A DNA stretch of 64,000 nt from Novosphingopyxis iocasae. Lineage in GTDB: Bacteria; Pseudomonadota; Alphaproteobacteria; Sphingomonadales; Sphingomonadaceae. Of this stretch, positions 48,023-57,187 are shown in pieces. The stretch spans positions 519,001 to 583,000 of the forward strand of contig NZ_CP060495.1 in the NCBI RefSeq assembly GCF_014334095.1, read 5' to 3'. The notes beneath the pieces were generated by a model. It was given only the letters and a program-made list of their open reading frames with translations, did not search any database and was not told the DNA's origin. Positions within the stretch are counted from its first letter, which is position 1. Each line of letters starts with the position of its first letter. The position numbers and the translations under genes were made by a program.

Positions 48023-50305
48023 TCACCCCAGCTCCACGAAGGTATCCATCACACGCTTGCGGCCCGCTTGTTCGAATTCGATCTCCAGCTTGTTGCCTTC
48101 GATCTCTTCCACTTTGCCGTAGCCGAATTTCTGGTGGAAGACACGCATGCCCACGCTTACGTCGTCGCGCCCCTGGCCGCCCAGGCTGACCGCGCTGCGG
48201 TGATTTTCGGGGAGTTTGCCGTCGGCGCCTCCGCTGCCGCCTGCCGCCACCGCGCGCTTCCAGCCGGGGCCGCGACCGGTCCCGCGGGACATGTTCGCAA
48301 AAGGATCCGCCTCCGCGCTCCAATTGGCACGCCACAGGCTTTCGCCGCCGGCCATGGTTTTTTCTTCCTCTATATGCTCAGCTGGCAATTCGTCGATGAA
48401 GCGGGAGGGGATGGAGCTGGTCCACTGGCCATAGATGCGGCGGTTGGCGGCGTGCAGGATCGTGCAGGTCTCGCGCGCCCGCGTGATCGCGACATAGGCA
48501 AGGCGCCGCTCCTCCTCCAGGCTCGCAAGCCCACCTTCGTCCAGCGCCCGCTGGGATGGAAACACCCCGTCCTCCCATCCGGCGAGGAACAGGTGCGCGA
48601 ACTCCAGACCCTTGGCGGCGTGGATCGTCATGATGGTGACCTTGGGCGAATCGGCCCCGGCGTCGCTGTCCATCACCAAGCTGACATGCTCCAGGAATTC
48701 TCCGAGGCTGCCATATTCCTCCATCGCGCGGGCGAGTTCGACCAGGTTTTCCTTGCGCCCCGCGGCCTCGGGCGTGCGATCGGCATCTAGCATGGCGTTG
48801 TAGCCGCTTTCGTCCATGATTTGCCGGACCAGCTCCGCCGGCGAAAGCTCGGTCGAAGCCTTGCGCCAGCGCGCGATATCACCCGTGAGCGCGGCGACGC
48901 TGTTGCGGGCCCGGCCCGTCAGTTCGTCGGTATCGGCAAGGCGCGCCGCGCCAATCGACAGCGGCACATTCTCGGCGCGGGCGGCGCGATGGATGGTCTC
49001 GACCGCCATCTGGCCGAGGCCGCGTTTGGGGGTGTTAACAATGCGCTCAAATGCCAGATCGTCCGCTTCCTGATTGACGATGCGCAAGTAGGCGATGGCA
49101 TCGCGGATTTCGGCGCGCTCATAAAAGCGAAAGCCGCCGACGATGCGGTAATCGAGGCCAATCTGGATGAACCGATCCTCGAACTCGCGGGTCTGGAAAC
49201 CGGCGCGCACCAGAATGGCAATTTCGTCCAGCGAAACGCCGTCGCGCATCCGGTCCTCGATCGCAGAGCCGATGTGGCGAGCCTCTTCCGGCCCGTCCCA
49301 TACGCCGACGACCTTAACTTTCGGGCCCTCTTCGCCCTCCGTCCACAAGGTCTTGCCCAGGCGGCCGCTGTTCGCGCCGATCAGCCCGGACGCGGCGGCC
49401 AGAATCTGCGGGGTGGAGCGATAGTTCTGCTCCAACTTCACCACCTTGGCGCCGGGAAAATCCTTTTCGAACCGGAGGATATTGGCGACTTCTGCTCCGC
49501 GCCATGAATAGATCGACTGATCGTCATCACCGACCACGCAGATGTTCTTGCGCGCTTGGGCAAGCAGCCGCAGCCAGAGATATTGGACGGCGTTGGTGTC
49601 CTGATATTCGTCGACCAGGATATATTTGAAGCGGCGCTGATAGCCCTCCAGCACGTCGCGATGCGTCTTCAGGATGACGAGATTGTGGAGCAGCAGATCG
49701 CCGAAATCGCAGGCGTTCAATGCCTTTAGCCGGTCCTGATAGGTGCGGTACATCATCCGGCCCTTGCCGTTGGCAAAGGCCTCATTCTCTCCCTCATCCA
49801 GATCGGACGGGGAGAGGCCCTTATTTTTCCAGCGATCAAGCAGCGATGCGAGGCTACGCGCAGGCCAGCGCTTTTCATCAAGATTGGCTTCGCGGATCAG
49901 CGTTTTCAGAAGCCGCAGCTGATCGTCGGTATCGATGATCGTGAAATTGGATTTGAGGCCCACGAGCTCGGCATGGCGGCGCAGCATCTTGGCACCGATG
50001 GCATGAAAGGTGCCCAGCCAAGGCATGCCCTCCACCGTATCGCCCAGCATACGCCCGACACGCTCGCGCATCTCGCGCGCGGCCTTGTTGGTGAAGGTAA
50101 CCGCCAGGATCTCGCCCGGCCAGGCTAGGCGGGAGTGGATAATATGCGCAAGCCGTGCGGTCAGTGCAGCGGTTTTGCCCGTGCCAGCGCCCGCCAGCAT
50201 GAGAAGCGGTCCCTCGGTCGTCAGCACTGCCTCTCGCTGCGGAGCGTTCAGCTTGGCGACATAAGGGGGCAGGGGGGCGGTATCGATGGCGGGTGCTTCG
50301 GACAT
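48023..50305 (-). CDS. uvrD: UvrD/PcrA-type DNA helicase
   Basis: 760 residues from the ATG at 50305 (MSEAPAIDTAPLPPYVAKLN); a longer reading lacks support. Superfamily 1 motifs: MLAGAGTGKTAAL (I), VTFTNKAAREMRERV (Ia), VDEYQDTN (II), VVGDDDQSIYSWRGA (III), LEQNYRS (IV), VTIMTIHAAKGLEFAHLFL (V) and RRLAYVAITRA (VI). The C-terminus has the PcrA/UvrD Tudor-like part (VGMRVFHQKFGYGKVEEIEG). It unwinds DNA with 3'-5' polarity in excision and mismatch repair. Whether it is best named uvrD or pcrA cannot be decided from sequence alone. Confidence 0.94.
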   Translation of the reverse strand: MSEAPAIDTAPLPPYVAKLNAPQREAVLTTEGPLLMLAGAGTGKTAALTARLAHIIHSRLAWPGEILAVTFTNKAAREMRERVGRMLGDTVEGMPWLGTFHAIGAKMLRRHAELVGLKSNFTIIDTDDQLRLLKTLIREANLDEKRWPARSLASLLDRWKNKGLSPSDLDEGENEAFANGKGRMMYRTYQDRLKALNACDFGDLLLHNLVILKTHRDVLEGYQRRFKYILVDEYQDTNAVQYLWLRLLAQARKNICVVGDDDQSIYSWRGAEVANILRFEKDFPGAKVVKLEQNYRSTPQILAAASGLIGANSGRLGKTLWTEGEEGPKVKVVGVWDGPEEARHIGSAIEDRMRDGVSLDEIAILVRAGFQTREFEDRFIQIGLDYRIVGGFRFYERAEIRDAIAYLRIVNQEADDLAFERIVNTPKRGLGQMAVETIHRAARAENVPLSIGAARLADTDELTGRARNSVAALTGDIARWRKASTELSPAELVRQIMDESGYNAMLDADRTPEAAGRKENLVELARAMEEYGSLGEFLEHVSLVMDSDAGADSPKVTIMTIHAAKGLEFAHLFLAGWEDGVFPSQRALDEGGLASLEEERRLAYVAITRARETCTILHAANRRIYGQWTSSIPSRFIDELPAEHIEEEKTMAGGESLWRANWSAEADPFANMSRGTGRGPGWKRAVAAGGSGGADGKLPENHRSAVSLGGQGRDDVSVGMRVFHQKFGYGKVEEIEGNKLEIEFEQAGRKRVMDTFVELG

Positions 50306-50517
50306 AAGCGAACAGGTAGGGAACGTGCGCGCATGCGGCAAGCGCGTCGTGCGCGTGAAAGGCGTTGGGGATGAGTTGTGCAGCGCTTGCGGCAAGGCGT
50401 TCGAGTCGAAGCTCTAATCAGGCCGGATCGGCAGACAGGCGGAGGAACTTCGTTTCGCATCCGTTGGTTGTTGCGGCGGAGTTGGAAGAAATCAGACGTC
50501 ACAGACGGAGAGATATT

Positions 50518-51099
50518 ATGAGAAAGATCCTACTGACGAGCGCCGCTATTCTGGCCTTCGGTTCGACGGCCGCTTATGCGCAGATGCAGAACGACGATAT
50601 GTCCAGCGGGCAGATGGAAGCGCAGGGCAATATGTCCATGCAGCAGCAGTCGCCCACGATGAACCCACAGCAGCAGGCCATCTACAATGGCCTGACAGCG
50701 GAGCAGAAAGCCAGCTTCGATAGCTGGGATCTGCAGCAGAAGGGCCTGTATTTCGCGCTGAACGCAGAGCAGCGTTCGCAGCTTTGGGCTCTGCCGCGGG
50801 CGCAGCGCGATCAGGCGTGGATGCAGATTCGTAAGGCTGCCGGCCTGCCCGCGACGCCCCCGGCAAAGAGCACGACCGGTGCGACCGCGAGCACCCGCGG
50901 AACCACCGGCGCGATGGCCGGTCAGGGCAACAATATGAACAGTTCCATGCGCAAGCCGGCCGGAAGCATGGGCTCGGGCACCAATAGGGAAGCCATGAGC
51001 GGCGCCGCTGCGAAGCCGCCAGCGTCCGCCATGAACAAGGACTATCCCACCTGCAGCCGCACGGTGACCGACAATTGCGTCAATCCGGGCCGCAAGTAA
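50518..51099 (+). CDS. secreted Met/Gln-rich hypothetical protein
   Basis: 193 residues from the ATG at 50518 with GGAGA upstream. A signal peptide (MRKILLTSAAILAFGSTAAY, cleaved near AQ) is followed by a Met/Gln/Asn-rich segment (QMEAQGNMSMQQQ), then a more ordered part, LTAEQKASFDSWDLQQKGLY and FALNAEQRSQLWALPRAQRD, that repeats a short Leu/Trp/Tyr helix. The rest is Thr/Gly/Ala/Met-rich linker and ends KDYPTCSRTVTDNCVNPGRK with two cysteines. Periplasmic; function unknown. It stands apart from its neighbours. Confidence 0.72.
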   Translation: MRKILLTSAAILAFGSTAAYAQMQNDDMSSGQMEAQGNMSMQQQSPTMNPQQQAIYNGLTAEQKASFDSWDLQQKGLYFALNAEQRSQLWALPRAQRDQAWMQIRKAAGLPATPPAKSTTGATASTRGTTGAMAGQGNNMNSSMRKPAGSMGSGTNREAMSGAAAKPPASAMNKDYPTCSRTVTDNCVNPGRK

Positions 51100-51128
51100 T
51101 CTTTACATCGATCCGGTAAACGGCCGGA

Positions 51129-51680
51129 TCAACTGTCGGAGGGCGGCGGGCGCAGCAGCGTCAGCCGCCCTTTTCCTATTGTGCGTTCACTTTCGACTAT
51201 GAAACCGGGCGCATTCGCGGCTTCCGTCTTCGCCGTTTCCAGAGCGATCCAGGCGGATGGGGCGATCCAGCCTTGCCGGTTTAACTTATCCAGCGCCACG
51301 CCCCCCGCGCCGCTGCCATAAGGCGGATCCAGCAGTACGATATCATAAGCGCGCCGGGCCTGCCCCAAGGCCAAGACGGATCCGGCGCGAACCTCCGCAT
51401 TCCTTGCGCCCAATGCCGCGATGTTAGCCTTCAGCGCGTCGAGGGCGGCGCGGTCCTGCTCCACGAACAGGCAGGAGGCTGCGCCGCGCGAAAGCGCCTC
51501 CAACCCCAGCGCGCCCGATCCCGAAAACAGGTCTAGCACCGCCAAGTCATCGAAACTGCCGAGGCGGCTCGTGAGCATGGAAAACAGCGCCTCGCGCGTA
51601 CGATCGGCGGTGGGGCGTGTGGCATCGCCCTTGGGGGCGGCGAGTTTGCGACCGCGATACTGTCCGGAAATGATCCTCAT
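51129..51680 (-). CDS. rsmD: 16S rRNA (guanine966-N2)-methyltransferase RsmD
   Basis: 183 residues from the ATG at 51680 (MRIISGQYRGRKLAAPKGDA), the family's usual start. The Rossmann methyltransferase has RPTADRTREALFSML, VLDLFSGSGALGLEALSRGA (SAM-binding motif I), VEQDRAAL and the catalytic LLDPPYGSG (the D/N-PP-Y type). It methylates G966 of 16S rRNA. Here it lies by itself, convergent with the secreted Met-rich gene. Confidence 0.94.
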   Translation of the reverse strand: MRIISGQYRGRKLAAPKGDATRPTADRTREALFSMLTSRLGSFDDLAVLDLFSGSGALGLEALSRGAASCLFVEQDRAALDALKANIAALGARNAEVRAGSVLALGQARRAYDIVLLDPPYGSGAGGVALDKLNRQGWIAPSAWIALETAKTEAANAPGFIVESERTIGKGRLTLLRPPPSDS

Positions 51681-51772
51681 GGCTTTGCCGCTAATCTTCT
51701 GTGGATAGTCGCGCAAGTTTGGGCGGCTGTTAACCTTTGCGCTGCCATGCAGTTGCTCATGGGAGCGAGGCG

Positions 51773-51964
51773 ATGAACGCGCACAGCAAGGACTTTCCGC
51801 ACGGGGAAGCTGCGTCAGAGGCTGATGCCTTATTGCGCCGGATCGGTGAGGCGCTGCGCGAGGCCGTACCGGAACAGGAAGCTGAAATGCCCGAGCCGCT
51901 GGACGTGGACGTCGAAGCCGCCATGAAGGCGATCGCCAAGGCTATGCAGCGCGGACGCAGATAG
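51773..51964 (+). CDS. small acidic hypothetical protein
   Basis: 63 residues from the ATG at 51773, chosen for GGAGCGAGG upstream. The composition is acidic in the middle (LREAVPEQEAEMPEPLDVDV) and ends in a basic helix (AAMKAIAKAMQRGRR). No signal peptide or membrane segment. It lies in the gap between the divergent rsmD and the convergent pseudouridine synthase. Coding character is moderate; no family recognised. Confidence 0.5.
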   Translation: MNAHSKDFPHGEAASEADALLRRIGEALREAVPEQEAEMPEPLDVDVEAAMKAIAKAMQRGRR

Positions 51965-51986
51965 GACCGGTCTCTTCCGTTCGCTC

Positions 51987-52910
51987 TCAGCCTAGCTCTT
52001 TTACGAACCGTTCCAGATCGCCGCGCTTGATCTCGCTGACGTCGCCGGGCTGCAGATCGCCGATCGTGAACGGGCCGTAGCGCGTGCGGATGAGGCGGGA
52101 GACCTGCAGGCCGAGATGTTCGAGCACTTTGCGAACTTCGCGGTTCTTGCCTTCGGTCAGCGTCATTTCGATCCACTGGTTGCGGCCGGTGCGCCGTTCC
52201 AGATTGGCGTCGATCTTGCCGTAGCGCATGCCGTCAACCTCGACCCCGTCGATCAGATCTTCGAGCTGTTCCTGGCTGATGTCGCCGAAGGCGCGCGCGC
52301 GGTAGGTACGCTCGATCCCGGTCTTGGGCAGCTCCATCAAGCGCTTCAACTCGCCGTCATTGGTGAGCAGTAGCAGCCCTTCGGTGTTGAGATCGAGGCG
52401 GCCGACCGGCATCACGCGCGGCAGATTGGGGGGCAAGCGATCGTAGATCGTCGGGCGCCCGCCCGGATCGCGCGCGGCGGTGAGCAGGCCGGAAGGTTTG
52501 TGATAGGCAAATAACCGCGCGACCTCCGGCTCACCCACCGGTTTGCCGTCGACCGTCACCCCGTCGAGATTTTTCAGGAGCGTAGCGGGCGTTTCCAGAA
52601 TCTGGCCGTTCAGAGCGACGCGTCCGTCGGCGATCATACGCTCGACTTCACGGCGGGAGGCCACGCCGGCGCGGGCCATCAGCTTGGCGATACGCTGTTC
52701 GTCCTTGGTCTTGTCCAGCGGGCCGCCGGCTCCGCCAAGCGGAGACCATTCGGCCTTTTCGCGTGGCCCCAGCTGGACGGCAGCCTTCTGCGCCGCCTTA
52801 CCGCTGGCCTTGGTTCCGCGCTTGGGCGATCGCCGGGGCGCGTCCTTGCCATCCCGCTTTGCTGGCCCGCGCGGCCCGTCGCCGCTATTTCGCTTGCGTC
52901 CATCGTTCAT
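51987..52910 (-). CDS. 23S rRNA pseudouridine synthase (RluB/RluE group)
   Basis: 307 residues from the ATG at 52910 (MNDGRKRNSGDGPRGPAKRD). A basic disordered N-terminus of about 60 residues precedes the S4 RNA-binding domain (RIAKLMARAGVASRREVERM). The RsuA-family catalytic domain follows with VGRLDLNTEGLLLLTNDGEL (catalytic Asp) and RTGRNQWIEMTLTEGKNREV. RluB modifies U2605 of 23S rRNA in E. coli; the exact site here is not known. It is divergent from the permease gene, with 76 bases between. Confidence 0.9.
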   Translation of the reverse strand: MNDGRKRNSGDGPRGPAKRDGKDAPRRSPKRGTKASGKAAQKAAVQLGPREKAEWSPLGGAGGPLDKTKDEQRIAKLMARAGVASRREVERMIADGRVALNGQILETPATLLKNLDGVTVDGKPVGEPEVARLFAYHKPSGLLTAARDPGGRPTIYDRLPPNLPRVMPVGRLDLNTEGLLLLTNDGELKRLMELPKTGIERTYRARAFGDISQEQLEDLIDGVEVDGMRYGKIDANLERRTGRNQWIEMTLTEGKNREVRKVLEHLGLQVSRLIRTRYGPFTIGDLQPGDVSEIKRGDLERFVKELG

Positions 52911-52986
52911 GCTCGCGCAATGGACGAGGGGAGACGAACGGACAAGAGGCGGTAGACCTCGCCAAGCCATCGAAGGGGACGCGTAC

Positions 52987-54336
52987 ATGACCGAAACGGT
53001 GGAATATACAGGCTGGCGGCGCAGTCTGCCGGAAGGCGTGCGGCCCTATACCGAAGCCGCGCCGCTGGCAGCTCTGTTCCTGGGCATCTCCTCCGGCTTC
53101 CCGTTCGCGATGATCGCGGCCACTTTGTCCACGCGCCTCGCGCAGTCAGGCATTGAAAAGAGCACGGTTACCGCCTTCGCACTGACCTTCCTGGCCTATA
53201 ATTTCAAATGGCTCTGGGCCCCGCTGATCGATGCGATCAAGCTGCCAATTCTTGGCCGGGTGGGACAGCGCGTAAGCTGGCTGTGGCTGACCGCCGCCTT
53301 TGTGATGGCGGCGATCATTTATCTGGGTGTGCTGGATCCCAAGGCGGACATCGCGCAGGTGGCCGTCGCAGCAATTCTGGTGGGTGTTGCGGGCGCAACC
53401 TTCGATATCGTGATCGACGCCTATCGCATCGAGCTGCTGGAGCCGCGGCAGCTGGGCGTGGGTTCGGGCATGAGCCAATATGGCTGGCGCATCGGCGCGG
53501 CGGCGGCGGGCGGCCTCGCGCTAGTGGTGGCCGAGCGCGCAGGGTGGAGCACCGCCTATATTGCTTGCAGCTTCTTCGCCCTGTTCGCCTTCTTCACCGG
53601 CCTGATCATGGGGGAGCCAGCGCGGCGGCAGGCACCGAAACCGCTCAAGGGCCCGGTGGCCGCGGCGATCGCCTATGTCAGTCCGCTAGCGGAATTCTTC
53701 AAGCGATCCGGCGCGTTCCTGGTGCTGCTATTCGTGCTGGTTCACAAGATCGGCGACACGCTGGCGAACCTTACCTTCCGGCTGTTGTTCGAAGATCTCG
53801 GTTTTTCCAACGATGAGATCGCGCTGTACGATGTTGGCCTCGGTTTCTGGGCGCTGTTGATCGGCGTGTTCGTGGGCGGCGTGATGTATGCGCGCCTCGG
53901 CATGAAGAAATCCGTACTGATCAGCCTGATCCTGATGATGATTTCGAATTTCGGGTTCGCAGGGTTGGCCGCGGTCGGCCACAGCAATGCCGCGATGGCC
54001 GCAGCGATAGGGTTCGAAAACTTTGCCAGCGGTATCGGCGGCGTCGCCGTGGTCGCTTACCTCTCCGCGCTCTGCAATCTGCAGTTCACTGCGACGCAGT
54101 TCGCTCTGCTTTCGGCCGCGGCCAGCATCGTCGGACGTTTCCTGACCGGCACCACGGCGGGGGCGCTGATCGAGGGCATGGGCTTCGTCAATTTCTACCT
54201 GCTCACCACGGTGGCAGCGCTGCCGGGCGTCATCCTGTTCTGGTGGATGATCCGCACCGGCCTCGTCGATCGATCGATCGGTACGGCAGGGACCGAGACC
54301 GACGAGACCGTGCAGGAGCCCGAAGCGCAGAGCTAG
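52987..54336 (+). CDS. ampG: AmpG-like muropeptide permease (MFS)
   Basis: 449 residues with about twelve membrane segments. The AmpG pattern is visible: LFLGISSGFPFAMIAATLST, LTFLAYNFKWLWAPLIDAIK, FDIVIDAYRIELLEPRQLGV and SGMSQYGWRIG. AmpG imports GlcNAc-anhydroMurNAc peptides from the periplasm for recycling. That fits the LdcA and the Mur ligase at 34096-36381, though these lie some 17 kb away. The ATG at 52987 has AAGGGG upstream. Its stop overlaps the next gene's stop region by four bases. Confidence 0.88.
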   Translation: MTETVEYTGWRRSLPEGVRPYTEAAPLAALFLGISSGFPFAMIAATLSTRLAQSGIEKSTVTAFALTFLAYNFKWLWAPLIDAIKLPILGRVGQRVSWLWLTAAFVMAAIIYLGVLDPKADIAQVAVAAILVGVAGATFDIVIDAYRIELLEPRQLGVGSGMSQYGWRIGAAAAGGLALVVAERAGWSTAYIACSFFALFAFFTGLIMGEPARRQAPKPLKGPVAAAIAYVSPLAEFFKRSGAFLVLLFVLVHKIGDTLANLTFRLLFEDLGFSNDEIALYDVGLGFWALLIGVFVGGVMYARLGMKKSVLISLILMMISNFGFAGLAAVGHSNAAMAAAIGFENFASGIGGVAVVAYLSALCNLQFTATQFALLSAAASIVGRFLTGTTAGALIEGMGFVNFYLLTTVAALPGVILFWWMIRTGLVDRSIGTAGTETDETVQEPEAQS

Positions 54337-54797
54337 GCGCGCGCTCCGGCGAGTTGGTGCGTCAGACATTCGGCGATCTGCCGGGCGTGCGCCGCATCCG
54401 CGCCGCCCAGCAGCGCCGTCAGCTGCGGCGCGGAGGTTTCCGGATCGTTCAGCACGGCCAGGATCGCCGCCTCGTCCGCCGTCATGCGCGGGGTGCAGCA
54501 ATGCGCGATGGCAATGTTGCGCTCGCCTTTCTGCGCCAGCTCCAGCACGAAAGCGCGTAGGAGAATGAGCGGCGCGCGGAAATGCGCACCGAAGTGGCCC
54601 AGCATCCTCTCCGCCGCGACGGCATCGCGCAGGCCATGCTGCGCCATGCGCCGAAACGCGAACAGGAGCATGCGGGTGGTTTCGTGCTCCGGGGCAGGGT
54701 GCGGAAGCATGCGGCAGTGGCGCGGTGCGGGGTCGTTCGGGCCATCAGCATGGCTGCGATCCGCTTGATCGGATTTCGGGCGTGGGCGGTCGGTCAT
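54333..54797 (-). CDS. DUF6628-like hypothetical protein
   Basis: 154 residues from the ATG at 54797, with GGAGG five bases upstream. No signal peptide. RMLLFAFRRMAQHGLRDAVA, then LILLRAFVLELAQKGERNIA and IAHCCTPRMTADEAAILAVL resemble a sphingomonad family I recall as DUF6628. The CC-x-PRM segment and the helical core are its marks. Function unknown. Its stop overlaps the ampG stop by four bases in opposite orientation. Confidence 0.7.
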   Translation of the reverse strand: MTDRPRPKSDQADRSHADGPNDPAPRHCRMLPHPAPEHETTRMLLFAFRRMAQHGLRDAVAAERMLGHFGAHFRAPLILLRAFVLELAQKGERNIAIAHCCTPRMTADEAAILAVLNDPETSAPQLTALLGGADAAHARQIAECLTHQLAGARA

Positions 54798-54867
54798 GAA
54801 GCCTCCTTGCTTGGAAGCTCCTTGAACCATCATACGCTATTGCAAGTCAATCGCAATTATTGGGAGT

Positions 54868-56193
54868 TCAGCTTGGCGCCTGCTCGTTTTGCCGCAGCAC
54901 GTCGCCGGCAAGATATAGCGATCCCGCGATAAGCAGTTCTTCCGGAGGATCGGCTATGAAGAGCCGCAGCGCGGATTCGATGTCGGCCGCTTCGGTGACC
55001 GACGCCGGATATCCACCGAATGCGGTTGCCGGATGCGATTCGTGCCCCGGAACGGGCAGCGCAACGATCGCCGTCGGCTTGAGATGCGCGAGCAGCGCGT
55101 CCGGATTCTTGTTGGAGAGCATGCCGATCACGATGGGCATCGGCGCGCCGCGCGTCTTGAAAAAATCGCCCAACGCTTCGCCCGCATTGAGATTATGGCC
55201 GCCATCGAGCCAGATGCGCGTATCCGGCAGGAGATTGGCGAGCGGACCGGGCTGAAGGCGCTGCAGCCGCGCGGGCCAGTGCGCCGCCGTGATCCCACGC
55301 GCGATTGCGCTGTCCGCGATCGATATCGATCGCTGATGCCGCAGCATGGCGGCAGCGAGCGCGGCATTGTCTGCCTGATGGCCACCGGGCAGGCTGGGGA
55401 GGGGCAGGTCCAGCACGCCTGCCGCGTCACGATAGCGCAACCGGCCCTCCCGAACCTCTGCGGTCCAGTCAGCGCCGCGCCGGAAAAGTGGGGCGCCGGT
55501 GCTTTCTGCCACTGTACCGATGGCTTCCATCATATCCGGCGCGTAGAGCTGTGTGACCAGCGGTGTCCCTGTCTTTGCGATACCTGCTTTTTCCCAGGCG
55601 ATGCGGGTCATCGGATCGGGCGGGCTGCCTGGTTCTTCGGACAGCAGGAACGCCTCGTGATCGATGCCTAGCGCGGCAATGCCGCAGACGGCGGGGACAG
55701 GGATGACGTTGGTGGCATCGAGCCGGCCGCCCAGACCGACTTCGATCACACAGGCCTCCGCGGGCGTTCGGGAGAATGCCAGGAAGGCAGCGGCAGTGGT
55801 AACTTCGAAGAAACTCGCACCGAGATCGCCCGCCTGATCGAGCACCTCCTCCAGCAATTCGGCAAGAAGCGCGTCCTCGATCAGCGAGCCACCCAGCCTT
55901 ATGCGCTCGTTGAAGCGCACGAGATGCGGGCTGGTGTACACATGAACGCGCTTGCCGTCTGCCTCCAGCATGGCGCGCAGGAATGCAGCGGTGGAGCCTT
56001 TGCCGTTGGTGCCGGCGATATGCAGGACGGGAGGCAAGGTCTTCTCGGGATGGCCAAGCCGCTCCATCAGAACGCGCATTGCATCCAGTCCGATGCGACC
56101 CTGCGGCAGGGATAGCGCGTTCAGCCGGTCGAGCTGGCGCTGGACCGCAGCATCGGAGGAGATGGCACCGTCGAGATTAGCCAATCTTCCCAA
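54868..56193 (-). CDS. folC: bifunctional folylpolyglutamate/dihydrofolate synthase
   Basis: 441 residues. A Mur-like ligase: HIAGTNGKGSTAAFLRAML (P-loop), YTSPHLVRFNERIRLGG, CVIEVGLGGRLDATNVIPVP, ALGIDHEAFL and, in the C-terminal domain, IWLDGGHNLNAGEALGDF. It adds L-glutamate to dihydropteroate and to folates. It lies downstream of accD, a common arrangement (accD-folC). GTP cyclohydrolase (folE) for the first step is at 30372. Confidence 0.95.
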   Translation of the reverse strand: MGRLANLDGAISSDAAVQRQLDRLNALSLPQGRIGLDAMRVLMERLGHPEKTLPPVLHIAGTNGKGSTAAFLRAMLEADGKRVHVYTSPHLVRFNERIRLGGSLIEDALLAELLEEVLDQAGDLGASFFEVTTAAAFLAFSRTPAEACVIEVGLGGRLDATNVIPVPAVCGIAALGIDHEAFLLSEEPGSPPDPMTRIAWEKAGIAKTGTPLVTQLYAPDMMEAIGTVAESTGAPLFRRGADWTAEVREGRLRYRDAAGVLDLPLPSLPGGHQADNAALAAAMLRHQRSISIADSAIARGITAAHWPARLQRLQPGPLANLLPDTRIWLDGGHNLNAGEALGDFFKTRGAPMPIVIGMLSNKNPDALLAHLKPTAIVALPVPGHESHPATAFGGYPASVTEAADIESALRLFIADPPEELLIAGSLYLAGDVLRQNEQAPS

Positions 56194-56251
56194 CCTCCGT
56201 TTGGGCTAAGCTTGTCGCAGCCCTGCTTTTTCACGCGACGAAGAAGTAAGG

Positions 56252-56279
56252 CCCTTCGACAAACTCAAGGGCGAACGGA
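56252..56279. repeat. interspersed repeat fragment (CCCTTCGACAAACTCAAGGG type)
   Basis: CCCTTCGACAAACTCAAGGG followed by CGAACGGA in the folC-accD gap. It resembles a short, widely spread intergenic repeat (CCTTCGACAAGCTCAGGGCGAACGG) that I recall from many proteobacteria. It has five-base inverted ends. A degenerate copy in the other orientation lies at 61898-61923. Confidence 0.55.
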
Positions 56280-56302
56280 CTTGGTGAGGCTAAGCGAGCG
56301 GG

Positions 56303-57163
56303 TTACGCCGCCTTGTCCTGCCGGTTCGCCATCAGATAGCCGATCAGCGTGGACAGCCGTTCGCGCAGATCATGGCGGTCCACGATCATGTCGACCATGC
56401 CGTGATCGAGCAGATATTCGCTGGTCTGGAAATCGTCGGGCAGCTTTTCGCGGATCGTGTTTTCGATCACGCGGCGGCCCGTAAAGGCCAGGGTGGCGCC
56501 GGGTTCTGCCAGATGCAGATCGCCCAGCAGCGCATAGCTGGCCATCACGCCGCCCGATGTGGGATCGGTCAGCACGACGATATAGGGGAGGCCCGCTGCC
56601 TTCAGCCGCTCCACGCCCACCGTCATCTTGGGCATCTGCATCAGCGAAAGGATCCCCTCCTGCATGCGCGCACCGCCACTGGCGGTGAAGATGATGTAGG
56701 GGCAATCGTTCTCGATCGCCGCCTTGGTGCCCAGGATGAACGCTTCGCCAACGCCAAGACCCATGGACCCGCCCATGAAGGCGAAATCCTGCACCCCGAT
56801 CACGGCCTTCTGCTTCTCGATCTCGCCGATCGCGTTGATCAGCGCATCGCTTTCACCGGTGGCCTGCCGCGCCTGCTTCAGGCGATCCACATAGCGTTTG
56901 GAATCGCGGAATTTCAGCGGGTCTTCGCGCACCATCGGGGTGGGCAGCATTTTCCAGCTTCCCTTGTCGAACAGCGCCTCGAACCTCGGTTCGGGACGAA
57001 TGCGCCCATGATGCCCGCAATTGGGGCAGACATTCTGATTGTCCTCATATTCCTTGAGGAACACCATCTCGCCGCAGCCCTTGCACTTGTGCCAGAGATG
57101 TTCGGACGTCTCGCGCTTGGCGACGAAGGGAATGGCGTTGCGAACGCGGTTGAGCCAGCTCAT
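56303..57163 (-). CDS. accD: acetyl-CoA carboxylase carboxyltransferase beta subunit
   Basis: 286 residues. The N-terminal zinc ribbon has Cys27-x2-Cys30 and Cys46-x2-Cys49 ([15 protein letters not shown]). The carboxyltransferase domain has [54 protein letters not shown] and [20 protein letters not shown]. With AccA it transfers the carboxyl group from biotin to acetyl-CoA, making malonyl-CoA for fatty acids. It lies 24 bases after trpA and before folC, the order trpA-accD-folC. Confidence 0.97.
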   Translation of the reverse strand: MSWLNRVRNAIPFVAKRETSEHLWHKCKGCGEMVFLKEYEDNQNVCPNCGHHGRIRPEPRFEALFDKGSWKMLPTPMVREDPLKFRDSKRYVDRLKQARQATGESDALINAIGEIEKQKAVIGVQDFAFMGGSMGLGVGEAFILGTKAAIENDCPYIIFTASGGARMQEGILSLMQMPKMTVGVERLKAAGLPYIVVLTDPTSGGVMASYALLGDLHLAEPGATLAFTGRRVIENTIREKLPDDFQTSEYLLDHGMVDMIVDRHDLRERLSTLIGYLMANRQDKAA

Positions 57164-57187
57164 GGGCGGATTCCTGCGGCTGAAAAA

